NCBI RefSeq assembly: GCF_001748145.1
Contig: NZ_BCQA01000001.1
Location: 5,048,501 to 5,112,500 of the forward strand
Direction: 5' to 3'
Length of the DNA: 64,000 nucleotides
Source: Bosea sp. BIWAKO-01
GTDB taxonomy: Bacteria > Pseudomonadota > Alphaproteobacteria > Rhizobiales > Beijerinckiaceae
The notes beneath the pieces are model-generated. The model saw only the letters and a list, made by a program, of their open reading frames with translations, had not been told where the DNA came from and did not search any database. Each line of letters opens with the position of its first letter. Positions within the stretch are counted from its first letter, which is position 1. The position numbers and the translations under genes were made by a program. This document shows positions 36,357 through 45,615 of this stretch, one piece after another.

Positions 36357-37711
36357 ATGCCATCCTACGCACTGTTCGACGACACTGTGGTTGCCCGCAC
36401 CGCCGCGGCGAGTTCCGGCTGGACTACATTTACCGACCTCCAATCGGTATTCGATTACGCCCGCAATCAGGGAGGCCTCTCTTCTTTCAGCCTGGTGTCT
36501 ATGACTCAGGCACCGTGACGGTCCTGCCGACGAATGGCGGCGGCAAGCCGCTGCAGGTTCGCGCCATGCCCGGCTCGGTCGTTCTGCGCTTTACCGGAAC
36601 GAATGCGTTTCTTCGGATCGAAGGGCAGAGCCAGGTTCGTTTCGAGGGGATCTTCTTCGACGGTCAGAACCGGGCTTTGACAGACTATGTTTCTCAGCGC
36701 CCGGCCTTCATCGCAATTGCCGGCAATGCCCAAGACGTCCTGTTCGATAATTGTCAGATCATGAACTCGCCCGGCATCGGAGCCTATACCGCGAGTTCGT
36801 CCGGCGCGGTCTTCCGGTCCTGCTATTTCGGCAACCATTCCGTCGGGATCTGGAGCGAGAACGCCCAGATCAAAGCGCTGAACAACACCATCAGCGGCAT
36901 GTTGAACAATGGCATCGCGGTCTGGCGTGACATGATCACCGGTGACAGCTCCACGATTACGGGCAACTTCATCAACGGCGTCGATACGATTGCCGGCGGC
37001 ACTGGGCAGAACGGCAATGGCGTCAGCGTCTTTCGGGCTGTCGGCGTTTCGATCACCGACAACAAGATCATCAGCGTCAAATTCTCCGCCATCCGCTGCA
37101 ATGGCGGGGGGCTGCACAACGTTAGCAACAACAATATCTACAACACGCGCGAAGCGGCGATCTTCATCGAGGCGCCTGGCGCGGGAATTGATCTCACGGG
37201 TTGCATCGTTTCCAATAATAGCCTCGACACGGTCGGTGGCGGCATTCTCGTCGCCAACTCCGGCCAGTTCTCCGACGGCGTTTCACGGAGCGTTATCGTG
37301 GAAGGCAATCGCATCTCCAACGTCATCGACAGTCCGATTCCCGATCCCGGCTACTATCCGCCGTCAACGATCGGAAACGGCATCGTCGTCGAGCAGGACT
37401 GCGTGGTTTCCGGCAACCTCATCGACGGAGCTGCGCGGGTGGGCATCCAGGCCGGCATCAACACGGCTGCGCGCGCGCTCGTCGTTTCCGGGAATTTGGT
37501 GCGAAACGCGCCTATCGGTATCGGCGTGCTGACGAACAGCGGACGGTCGGTCGTCGTCTCCGGGAACATTGTCAACGGTGCCAGCCTCGGTGGAATCGTG
37601 CCGACCGTCTTCACCGGCACCACCATGAATCGCGTGGGAACGGCCGATTACGGCAATGATCTCGCAACGGCGGTCGGCAGCGTCACCTTCGGGCATAATC
37701 GCTACGTCTGA
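36357..37711 (+). CDS. right-handed beta-helix protein with an apparent frameshift near 36475-36482
   Basis: Repeated short strands (NNTISGMLNNGIAV, VSITDNKIISVKF, NNNIYNTREAAIFI, VVSGNLIDGAARVGI, VVSGNIVNGASLGGI) make a parallel beta-helix of the pectate-lyase-like/TIGR03808 kind, probably surface or periplasmic. The protein begins in one frame, MPSYALFDDTV to FDYARNQGG, from an ATG with GGAGA 6 bases upstream. It continues in another frame at LFFQPGVYDSGTVTV. The frames join at a short CTCTCTTC tract, so a 2-base insertion or 1-base deletion is implied. Without it the protein would be about 450 residues. It could be a real lesion, phase variation or an assembly error. Confidence 0.75.
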
Positions 37712-37723
37712 AGGCTTCGACAG

Positions 37724-37751
37724 AAAAAAGCCGGGGCGTTGCCGCCCCGGC
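37724..37751 (-). terminator. intrinsic terminator of glnA
   Basis: GCCGGGGCG and CGCCCCGGC form a perfect 9-bp stem with a TTGC loop on the plus strand. Six A's precede it, which read as a T-run after the stem on the minus strand, so it ends the glnA transcript. On the plus strand only GTTT follows, making it a weaker stop for the beta-helix gene. Confidence 0.85.
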
Positions 37752-37824
37752 GTTTCAGGTGGACCGCGAACCGTCGCGGTCGGGAGGAAGGCGGCTGCGC
37801 CGGGAGGTTCCCGGCGCAGAGCTC

Positions 37825-39234
37825 TCAGTAGGAGTAGTACATCGCGAACTCGACCGGGTGCGGCGTCATTTCGAAGCGCGCCACATCCTGCATCTTGAGC
37901 TCGATATAGCTCTCGATGAAATCGTCGTTGAAGACGCCGCCGGCCTTGAGGAAGGCGTTGTCCTTCTTCAGAGCCTCGAGCGCCTCGCGCAGCGAGCCGC
38001 AGACGGTCGGGATCTTCTTCAGCTCGCGCGGCGGCAGGTCGTAGAGATCCTTGTCCATCGCCGGGCCCGGATCGATCTTGTTCACGATGCCGTCGAGGCC
38101 GGCCATGAGCAGCGCGGCAAAGGCGAGATAGGGGTTCGCCATCGGATCGGGGAAGCGAACCTCGACGCGCTTGGCCTTCGGCGAGGTCGTCCACGGAATA
38201 CGGCACGAGGCCGAGCGGTTACGGGCCGAGTAGGCCAGCAGCACCGGAGCCTCATAGCCGGGAACGAGACGCTTGTAGGAGTTCGTCGACGGGTTGGTGA
38301 AGGCGTTCAGCGCCTTGGCGTGCTTGATGATGCCGCCGATGTACCAGAGGCATTCCTGCGACAGGTCGGCATATTTGTTGCCGGCCATGATCGGCTTGCC
38401 GGCCTTCCAGATCGACTGGTGGACGTGCATGCCCGAGCCGTTGTCGCCATAGATCGGCTTAGGCATGAAGGTCGCGGTCTTGCCGTAGCTCTGCGCCACG
38501 TTGTGGATCGCGTACTTGTAGACCTGCATGGTGTCGGCCATGAGGGTCAGCGTGTCGAACTTCAGGCCGAGCTCGTGCTGGGCGGAGGCGACCTCGTGGT
38601 GGTGCTTCTCGACCTTGGCGCCCATCGCCGCCATGGCTGCGAGCATCTCGCCGCGCATGTCCTGCGCCGAATCCTGCGGCGGGACGGGGAAGTAGCCGCC
38701 CTTGGTGGCGATGCGGTGGCCGAGATTGCCGCCTTCGTAGTCAGTCATGCCGTTGATCGGCAGCTCGACGTTGTCGAGCTTGAAGCCGGTATTGTAGGGA
38801 TCGGCCGAGATCTTGACGTCGTCGAAGACGAAGAATTCAGCTTCCGGACCGACATAGACCGTGTCGCCGATGCCGGTCGACTTGAGATAGGCTTCGGCCT
38901 TCTTGGCGATGCCGCGCGGATCGCGGTTATAGGGCTCGCCGGTCGCGGGCTCGAGCACGTCGCAGGTGATCACCATCGTCGCAGCCGAGAAGAACGGGTC
39001 CATCACGGCGGTCGTCGGATCAGGCATCAGCAGCATGTCGGACTCGTTGATCGCCTTCCAGCCGGCAATCGACGAACCGTCGAACATCGTGCCCTCGGCG
39101 AAGATGTCCTCGTCGATCATGGTGACGTCGAAGGTGACGTGCTGCCACTTGCCGCGCGGGTCGGTGAAGCGGAAGTCGACATACTTGACGTCGTTGTCTT
39201 TGATCGCCTTGAGGACGTCCTTGGCGCTCTTCAT
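37825..39234 (-). CDS. glnA: glutamine synthetase, type I
   Basis: Joins ammonia to glutamate with ATP, the main nitrogen-assimilation step. The 469-residue product has the type-I length and signatures: [25 protein letters not shown] (metal-binding Glu), [10 protein letters not shown], and the C-terminal [19 protein letters not shown] near residue 400 contains the tyrosine that adenylylation regulates in GlnA-I, so uridylyl/adenylyl control is expected. It follows glnB on the minus strand by 95 bases, so the two form the familiar glnBA unit. Confidence 0.98.
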   Translation of the reverse strand: MKSAKDVLKAIKDNDVKYVDFRFTDPRGKWQHVTFDVTMIDEDIFAEGTMFDGSSIAGWKAINESDMLLMPDPTTAVMDPFFSAATMVITCDVLEPATGEPYNRDPRGIAKKAEAYLKSTGIGDTVYVGPEAEFFVFDDVKISADPYNTGFKLDNVELPINGMTDYEGGNLGHRIATKGGYFPVPPQDSAQDMRGEMLAAMAAMGAKVEKHHHEVASAQHELGLKFDTLTLMADTMQVYKYAIHNVAQSYGKTATFMPKPIYGDNGSGMHVHQSIWKAGKPIMAGNKYADLSQECLWYIGGIIKHAKALNAFTNPSTNSYKRLVPGYEAPVLLAYSARNRSASCRIPWTTSPKAKRVEVRFPDPMANPYLAFAALLMAGLDGIVNKIDPGPAMDKDLYDLPPRELKKIPTVCGSLREALEALKKDNAFLKAGGVFNDDFIESYIELKMQDVARFEMTPHPVEFAMYYSY

Positions 39235-39329
39235 CTCAGCATTCCTCTTGAAAGCAGTTTCTCAACATTCATCGATCCGCGGGTATTCGCCCGGCGGACG
39301 CCGATTTCACGGGTTCGGGAAAGAAGCCC

Positions 39330-39830
<501 letters not shown>

Positions 39831-39875
39831 TCATAGCATCGGCGCGTGTGCCTCGCCATGAGGGAGCGTGGCAGG

Positions 39876-39898
39876 TATCGCCTCATGATGAGGCGATA
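39876..39898. promoter_or_regulatory. perfect 23-bp palindrome between divergent glnB and nnr
   Basis: TATCGCCTCAT, one central G, then ATGAGGCGATA: an uninterrupted 11+11 inverted repeat. It lies 67 bases before nnr and 208 bases before glnB, so it could be an operator for either. No T-run accompanies it. I do not recognise it as an NtrC or sigma-54 site; no TGGCAC-N5-TTGC sigma-54 promoter was found nearby. The remaining region has no gene. Confidence 0.65.
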
Positions 39899-39964
39899 TT
39901 CCGCCCATAATTTATGCAAATGATCAATCGATAGCCAAACGAGATCCGCGCGCCCGATCTTGCT

Positions 39965-41551
39965 ATGAGCGTCCCGCTTCCGGATGATCGCGCGATGAGC
40001 ACAGCAGACGAGATCGCCCTTGCCCTGTTGACCCCAACCGAGATGGCGCGCGCCGACAGGGCTGCGATTGCAGCGGGAACGACGGGGCACGTCCTGATGG
40101 AGCGAGCGGGCAGGGCGGTCGCCGATGCCGTCAGTCGGCGGGCCCGGCCCGGACAGGCCATTCTGGTTCTCTGTGGCCCCGGCAACAATGGTGGCGACGG
40201 GTTCGTCGCTGCGCGCCTCCTCCGCGAGCGTGGTTTCGGGGTGACGCTTGCCTTGTCGGTCGAACGGGAAGCCTTGCAGGGCGATGCCCTTGCGATGGCA
40301 CAGGCCTGGACCGGTGAGGTCATGCCGATTTCGTCTGTCGCTCCGGAGCAGGCAGACCTCATCGTCGACGCCCTTTTCGGCGCAGGACTCGATCGGCCGT
40401 TGACCGGCGAGGTCGCTGCCCTGGTGCATCGCGTCAACGCCTCGGACGCCGCGGTGGTTGCCGTCGATGTCCCCAGCGGCCTGTCGGGGGAGACGGGACG
40501 CGCTGATGGAGCGGTCACAAGGGCCGATGAGACGGTCACCTTCTTTCGCCTCAAACCGGGGCATCTGCTCTATCCCGGGCGTGGATTATGCGGAGTGGTG
40601 ACGCTTGCCGATATCGGCATCACAGCCGAGGCGGCATTTGGCGACGGCGCCCTGAAGGCGCGAGCCTTTCGCAACGCTCCGACGTTATGGCGCGCCGAGT
40701 GGCCGGACCACGCGGCCGATACCCATAAATATAAGCGCGGCGCGGTGCTCGTCCTGGCGGGCGGGCTTGCGGGGGTTGGCGCGCCGCGACTCGGGGCGCG
40801 TGCCGCGCTACGCATTGGCGCCGGCCTGGTGACGATTGCGTGTCGGCCCGAAGCCCTTGCCGCGCATGCCGCCCGCGGCCCGGACGCGCTGATTCAGCGG
40901 GCAGCCGCCTCGACAGCCGATATCGAAACGCTGCTGGCCGAGAAACGGCTTGGCGCAGTCCTCGCCGGCCCAGCACTTGGGCTTGACCACGCGGCCAGGG
41001 AAGCCGTCCTTGCCGCGCAGCGCTCGCATATTCCAGCGGTATTCGATGCGGACGCGCTCACCCTGCTGGCCGCGGAAAACAGGTCGGTCCCGACTGGCTC
41101 CAGGATCAGGCCGAGCGGCGCAGCTTGCGTCTTGACGCCGCACGAAGGGGAATTCGAGCGCCTCTTTGCGTCGTCTGCGGACGTGATGGCCGCTCCGTCC
41201 AAGCTCGAACGGGCGCGCCGCGCTTCAGCAGCCACCGGTGCGGTCGTCGTCCTGAAGGGGCCGGACAGCGTCATTGCCGAGCCCGGTGGGAAGGCCGCGA
41301 TCAACATCACCGGCAGCCCGGCCTTGGCGACGGCTGGGTCCGGCGATGTCCTGGCCGGCCTCATCGCGGGGCTGTTAGCCCAGGGGATGCCGGCCTTCCA
41401 GGCCGCCTGCGCGGCCGTCTGGCTCCATGGCAAAGCGGGAGAACGCCTCGGACGCGGCTTGATCGCGGATGATCTGCCGGAAGCAATCCTGCCCGAGCTC
41501 TCCGACCTGGCTGCGCGACAGGGCGGGCCGCTTCAATTAGCTGGCGAATAG
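39965..41551 (+). CDS. nnr: bifunctional NAD(P)H-hydrate repair enzyme
   Basis: Repairs damaged NADHX/NADPHX. The 528-residue fusion has an N-terminal NAD(P)HX epimerase domain (YjeF_N) with LCGPGNNGGDGF at residues 71-80 and VDVPSGLSGETG. The C-terminal ADP-dependent NAD(P)HX dehydratase domain shows LTPHEGEF, ITGSPALATAGSGDVLAGLIAG (nucleotide-binding) and HGKAGERLG. Both halves look complete, as in bacterial Nnr. ATG start, no strong ribosome site. It is divergent from glnB. Confidence 0.96.
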   Translation: MSVPLPDDRAMSTADEIALALLTPTEMARADRAAIAAGTTGHVLMERAGRAVADAVSRRARPGQAILVLCGPGNNGGDGFVAARLLRERGFGVTLALSVEREALQGDALAMAQAWTGEVMPISSVAPEQADLIVDALFGAGLDRPLTGEVAALVHRVNASDAAVVAVDVPSGLSGETGRADGAVTRADETVTFFRLKPGHLLYPGRGLCGVVTLADIGITAEAAFGDGALKARAFRNAPTLWRAEWPDHAADTHKYKRGAVLVLAGGLAGVGAPRLGARAALRIGAGLVTIACRPEALAAHAARGPDALIQRAAASTADIETLLAEKRLGAVLAGPALGLDHAAREAVLAAQRSHIPAVFDADALTLLAAENRSVPTGSRIRPSGAACVLTPHEGEFERLFASSADVMAAPSKLERARRASAATGAVVVLKGPDSVIAEPGGKAAINITGSPALATAGSGDVLAGLIAGLLAQGMPAFQAACAAVWLHGKAGERLGRGLIADDLPEAILPELSDLAARQGGPLQLAGE

Positions 41552-41644
41552 AAGCGGAGATGGACAGCCGGCGGGTTGGGCGGGCCGGGATGTCACTCGG
41601 CAGCTGACATAGGACACAGCCGGCGCCGCCGTCAGTTGCTCCTT

Positions 41645-41718
41645 CGTCATGCTGATGACGCCACGGTCCGGGTACATCATCGGACCGCGCGGGGCAGCAA
41701 AGCCTTGCTGCGCCCCGC
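41645..41718. terminator. three tandem hairpins after nnr
   Basis: CGTCAT-GCTG-ATGACG, then CGGTCCG (41664-41670) with CGGACCG (41681-41687), then GCGGGGCAGCAA (41689-41700) with TTGCTGCGCCCCGC (41705-41718; a two-base bulge). None is followed by a T-run. They lie in the spacer before the next small gene and could end the nnr transcript or structure the next leader. Confidence 0.5.
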
Positions 41719-41794
41719 GATCCTGTCATGCTTCGATGGTCGGATTGCCGCCGCCGGGCGAGCATTCCGTGACGTGAGCGGACTGGAGCATGCC

Positions 41795-42016
41795 ATGCCT
41801 GCAGCCGAGCCGAGGACGCCCCTGACCATCCATCTGAGTGCCGCCGAACTCACCGCGCTCGATCGATATCTGCGGGGAATCCAGTCACGTCGATCGCGTG
41901 AGGAGGCCGTCGCCGAGATTGTGGCGCGCTGGGCTACGGGGCAGGGGCTGTTGCCTGATCCGAACGACAAGGACGGGCTTGAACTGGACGAGCTCAACGC
42001 CAGCAATGACGCCTAG
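41795..42016 (+). CDS. small ribbon-helix-helix-like protein
   Basis: A 73-residue protein with a strand-like LTIHLSAAEL followed by helices TALDRYLRGIQSRRSREEAVAEIVARWA, the pattern of ribbon-helix-helix DNA-binding proteins. The C-terminus is acidic (DPNDKDGLELDELNASNDA). No toxin partner is adjacent; the downstream gene is a convergent diguanylate cyclase whose 3' end overlaps this one by 23 bases. The ATG has GGAG 6 bases upstream, so the start is good. Function unknown. Confidence 0.6.
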   Translation: MPAAEPRTPLTIHLSAAELTALDRYLRGIQSRRSREEAVAEIVARWATGQGLLPDPNDKDGLELDELNASNDA

Positions 42017-43157
42017 GATCGCGCTGGCACCAACGTCGCGGCCGTGCGCGTACGGTTCCGCCCGGCGTTCTGGCGGCGTACAGAGCCTGATCCGCGCGGC
42101 CGATCGCATGGGCAGGTGTCTCGCCACGGCGACGCTCGGCGATGCCGAAACTGCAGGTCACATTCCGATCGGGCGGCAGTCTGGGAAACGAGATCCTCGC
42201 GATTTCGCCGCGCAGGCGTTCTGCAAAATGGAAGGCCTGCTCTGCAGTGGTATCCTTGAGCAGGATGACGAATTCCTCGCCACCGACGCGACTGACGGCA
42301 TCGTTGACGCGAACTGCGTTCCGGATGGTGGCTGCAATCGCGATCAGCACGGCGTCCCCGGCCGCGTGGCCATAGGCGTCGTTGATGCTCTTGAAATGAT
42401 CGATGTCGCAAGCGACGACGCTGATCACCATGGGAGGGCGCGCCGCGCCCAGGGATTGAAACCGGCCTTGCAGGCCGCGCCGGTTCAACGCCCCCGTAAG
42501 CGGATCGGTATCGCGCTCCTTGCGCAGTCGGGCCGTCACATCCAGGCCCACGACAAGGAGCAGCCCAAGGCCCATCCCGACGCCGAAGACCGAGGCACTG
42601 AATTGCACCCAGGTCCAGAACCCGGACCGCAGGAACGTCGAAGCGGATGTTGCCGCGGCCAATTCGCTTGTCAGCAGGGTACGCAGGAAGAAGTGCAGGC
42701 CAAACACCAGTACCAGCCAGAACATCATCCGGTCCGTGGCACTTCCCCGTGCGAGCGACCGCATGATCCAGGCGGCTGAGACGATGATGCCGCCAAGGCC
42801 GAAGCTCACGATATGGATGCGCACGATGAGGTTGCGGTCGATGTAATAGAAATAGCCGAGTGCGCCGATGATCGCGGCGAACCAGATCGCCAGGAACCAG
42901 CGCGATGGGCGCCGGCTGGAGCGCACCATCACGCCAGTCACGAAGCTCAGCGTGCCGGAGACATAGAGCATCCCGTACAGCATCGTGTTCAGCCCGAAAT
43001 CGGCTGGGATCCGCGCTGTCTGGACGAGCATCCCGAGGCCAAAGGCCAGGAACGCCGGCGCAAAATGAAGCAGATACCGGCTTCGGCGCTCGGCCAGCCA
43101 GACGGCCCAGAAGGTTGCCGCGAACAGAAACAGAATGGCCGTTGGGACGAGGTTCAC
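41994..43157 (-). CDS. membrane diguanylate cyclase with I-site
   Basis: A 387-residue protein with about six membrane helices in its first 205 residues (an MHYT/7TM-like sensor layout without a recognised name) followed by a GGDEF domain. The active site is GGEEF at residues 292-296, and RVND at 283-286 lies exactly five residues before it, the inhibitory I-site, so feedback inhibition by cyclic di-GMP is expected. The start is a GTG. The C-terminal tail is Arg-rich and overlaps the convergent small gene by 23 bases. Confidence 0.92.
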   Translation of the reverse strand: MNLVPTAILFLFAATFWAVWLAERRSRYLLHFAPAFLAFGLGMLVQTARIPADFGLNTMLYGMLYVSGTLSFVTGVMVRSSRRPSRWFLAIWFAAIIGALGYFYYIDRNLIVRIHIVSFGLGGIIVSAAWIMRSLARGSATDRMMFWLVLVFGLHFFLRTLLTSELAAATSASTFLRSGFWTWVQFSASVFGVGMGLGLLLVVGLDVTARLRKERDTDPLTGALNRRGLQGRFQSLGAARPPMVISVVACDIDHFKSINDAYGHAAGDAVLIAIAATIRNAVRVNDAVSRVGGEEFVILLKDTTAEQAFHFAERLRGEIARISFPRLPPDRNVTCSFGIAERRRGETPAHAIGRADQALYAARTPGGTVRARPRRWCQRDPRRHCWR

Positions 43158-43361
43158 GATGATCCGACTGCAGAGGCTGTCCGGTTCGAGTGCTGCGGCT
43201 GTCTAATGCCTCTGGGTAAACAAATGTCCGTTGCCGGGGGCTGCCCCGGGTTCGTTGGGGCCACCCTTGGGGAGGGCGGCGCCCCTGAGAGGCGAGGGCG
43301 TTCGACCGCGCACCGGCGGTTCTGAAATTGATCATCCCCCAGCCAGTTGCTACGGGAGCGC

Positions 43362-44051
43362 ATGCCTGATGATGCCTTTCAGACCGTCGCGGAGCGGACC
43401 CTGCAGCGAGCCGATATGGCAGCTCTCTCTGAGCTGCGCACGCCGCACCATGTGATCGCGTGCGATCTTGATGAGGCGGACCTGTCGGGGCTCGATCTGT
43501 CGGGTTGGCGCTTCGAACGGTGCAGCCTCAGGCGCGCGAAGCTGAGGGGTGCGAAACTCGAGCGGGTGCAATGGCTTGGTTGTCGGGCGGCCTTCGCAGA
43601 TTTCATGGGGGCTGATCTATCGGACGGCCGGGTTCAGTCCGGCGATTTCAACAACGCCGTTCTGCGCCGGACGACACTGGTTTCGGCGTCCTTCGCTGGC
43701 TGCAAATTGACTGGTGCAGATTTGTCCGAAGCAAGGGCCTTGGACTGCCGGTTCGAGGAGGTCCTGCTCGTCAGCGCGAAGCTGCCATCGTTCAGCTTCC
43801 GCAAGACCACGCTCAGGAAAATCGATTTCAGCCAGTCGGACCTGAGGAAATGCGATTTCCGGGATGCTGTCTTCGAGGATTGCAGTCTGATGGATGCGGC
43901 ACTGAACGGCTCGCGCTTCGAGGGGGCCGATCTTCGTGGCGCCGATCTGGGCGGACTGAGGCTGGTTGACGCCACGCTCTTTCGCGGCGCCACGATCTCT
44001 CGCCAGCAGGCTGGCCAACTGCTCGCGGAACTGGGCTTGAAGGTGCGGTAA
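43362..44051 (+). CDS. pentapeptide-repeat protein
   Basis: A 229-residue right-handed quadrilateral helix protein built of A(D/N)LXX-type repeats, e.g. ADLSGLDLSGWRF, ADLSDGRVQSGDFNNAVL, GADLRGADLGGL. Some members (Qnr, McbG) mimic DNA and shield gyrase, but many do not, and no function can be claimed here. The ATG has GGGAG three bases upstream. It stands before an SMR efflux gene on the same strand with a 115-base gap. Confidence 0.85.
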   Translation: MPDDAFQTVAERTLQRADMAALSELRTPHHVIACDLDEADLSGLDLSGWRFERCSLRRAKLRGAKLERVQWLGCRAAFADFMGADLSDGRVQSGDFNNAVLRRTTLVSASFAGCKLTGADLSEARALDCRFEEVLLVSAKLPSFSFRKTTLRKIDFSQSDLRKCDFRDAVFEDCSLMDAALNGSRFEGADLRGADLGGLRLVDATLFRGATISRQQAGQLLAELGLKVR

Positions 44052-44166
44052 GGGGGCATCTCGGGGAAGTGTCGCCCTGACGTCCCCGGGGTACACGTGG
44101 GCTGCTGCGGGGCCTCCCTTCGATCGGGAGCCTTGAGAGCGTCACACAAGGATGTTTAGGCGGGGT

Positions 44167-44499
44167 ATGAACGCCTATCTTACCCTTGCCGTTGCCATCG
44201 TTGCCGAGGTCATCGCCACCTCGGCTCTCAAAGCGTCGGAGGGGTTTTCAAAACTGGGACCCACGGCCGTCGTTGCGGTCGGATATGGCGTCGCGTTCTA
44301 CTTTCTGTCGCTCACCTTGAGGAGCATGCCTGTCGGGATCGCCTATGCCGTCTGGTCGGGCGCAGGTATCGTCCTGATCTCGGCGGTGGGGTGGTTTGCG
44401 TTTGGCCAGAAGCTCGATTTCTGGGCTGTGACCGGAATGGGCCTGATCGTGGCGGGCGTCCTGGTCGTGAACGTCCTCTCCTCCTCGGGCGGGCATTGA
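44167..44499 (+). CDS. SMR-family multidrug efflux protein (EmrE/SugE type)
   Basis: Proton-coupled export of cationic compounds. The 110-residue product has four helices and the same length as EmrE. Glu14 in [14 protein letters not shown] is the essential proton and substrate residue, and [17 protein letters not shown] contains the conserved Trp and Gly motifs. The start ATG beginning MNAYLTL aligns with EmrE; a further ATG 5 codons upstream lacks ribosome-site spacing. EmrE and SugE cannot be separated confidently by eye. Confidence 0.9.
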   Translation: MNAYLTLAVAIVAEVIATSALKASEGFSKLGPTAVVAVGYGVAFYFLSLTLRSMPVGIAYAVWSGAGIVLISAVGWFAFGQKLDFWAVTGMGLIVAGVLVVNVLSSSGGH

Positions 44500-44627
44500 G
44501 CGCTTCTGCAGCCTGGCTCATTTGGCGCCCGGCGCGCGGCCGTAGCGCCAATACCAAGCATCCACTAGTATAGGAAGCAACGGGACCACCGGTTTGCCAC
44601 CCGCCAACAGCGCCGTCACTTACGTGG

Positions 44628-45527
44628 TTGTGTTCGGATGTCAAAATCCCCAAGACGAACAGCGATGGCGATTCCACCCAGCACCAGACGGGACAGAGAA
44701 CGTTGAGACTGCTCGCGCGCCTCTTTCAGAGATTCCTCGTTCTCTGCCTGGGCGTCGTCAGCGTTTGGCTGATCGTCTTCGTGATTTTCGATACGGCAGA
44801 CCACAGGCTGCCATGGATCCTGGCGGCGAGCCTGACCTATGGTTTGGCTGCCTATGTCATTCTGCCGAACGTGGTTCGAATGGGCCTGAAGGTTCTTCAC
44901 CGCAGATTGATCCCCAGATACACGATCACCGGAGATGGTCTGCCGGGAGACCCTGTAAACCTCGTCCTCATCGGCACTCTTCAACAACTGCGCGATGCGT
45001 TTGCAGCGGTGGGCTGGTCGACGGCCGATCGCTTGGGGATAGCCAGCTCCTGGCGAATGACAAGAGCGTTTCTGCTGAACTCGACCTATCCCACCGCCCC
45101 CTTCAGCACCCTCTATCTGTTTGGACGCAGGCAGGACATCGGCTTCCAGGAGCCCATCGACAACAGCCCGCGCAAGCGCCATCACATCCGCTTCTGGGCG
45201 CTGAGCCTCGCCCATTCCGAGGACGATCTGACAGCGGCGAGCTTCTGGTTGAACACCGATAAGCCTGCGACCGACCGGCCTGTATTATGGGTCGGTGCTG
45301 GTACCCGCGACACTGGGCTATCGCTGACCCGACTGACGTTCCAGGTGACCCATGCGACCGATTCCGACACGAATGCGGAGCGCAACTACATAGTCGCCCA
45401 GTTGAAGGCAAAGCAGATCATCGGTGACGTCGTTTTGCACCAATCCGGTTCTCGTTTGCAGACCGGAAAGGTCAACCACTACATTACCGATGGCGAGATC
45501 GCCTTCGCCAGCCTGATCGTGAACTGA
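44628..45527 (+). CDS. LssY_C-domain membrane-associated protein
   Basis: A 299-residue protein with one or two N-terminal helices (about residues 33-75) and a soluble domain resembling the LssY C-terminal domain: AFAAVGWSTADRLGIASSWRM, then LYLFGRRQDIGFQEP, PRKRHHIRFW and LWVGAGTRDTGL. The domain's role is unknown; in Legionella it is part of a larger protein linked to lipid phosphatases. Here it is a stand-alone. The start is uncertain: this TTG is the furthest, and no strong ribosome site is seen near any in-frame candidate. Confidence 0.7.
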   Translation: MCSDVKIPKTNSDGDSTQHQTGQRTLRLLARLFQRFLVLCLGVVSVWLIVFVIFDTADHRLPWILAASLTYGLAAYVILPNVVRMGLKVLHRRLIPRYTITGDGLPGDPVNLVLIGTLQQLRDAFAAVGWSTADRLGIASSWRMTRAFLLNSTYPTAPFSTLYLFGRRQDIGFQEPIDNSPRKRHHIRFWALSLAHSEDDLTAASFWLNTDKPATDRPVLWVGAGTRDTGLSLTRLTFQVTHATDSDTNAERNYIVAQLKAKQIIGDVVLHQSGSRLQTGKVNHYITDGEIAFASLIVN

Positions 45528-45615
45528 ACGGAGCGCTGCACTCTCGCCGCTTTCCCCTGAGGGCGGACAATGAAGCCGGCAATCGAGTTCGAAACCGCAT
45601 GTGCACAGAACGTCG

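Noticed and set aside
36335..36475. The start of the beta-helix gene in the same frame as its repeat domain
   Set aside because: The in-frame upstream sequence (RTVRRHCGCPHRRGEF) is arginine-rich and unlike the family, while the alternative frame has a ribosome site and a protein-like start.
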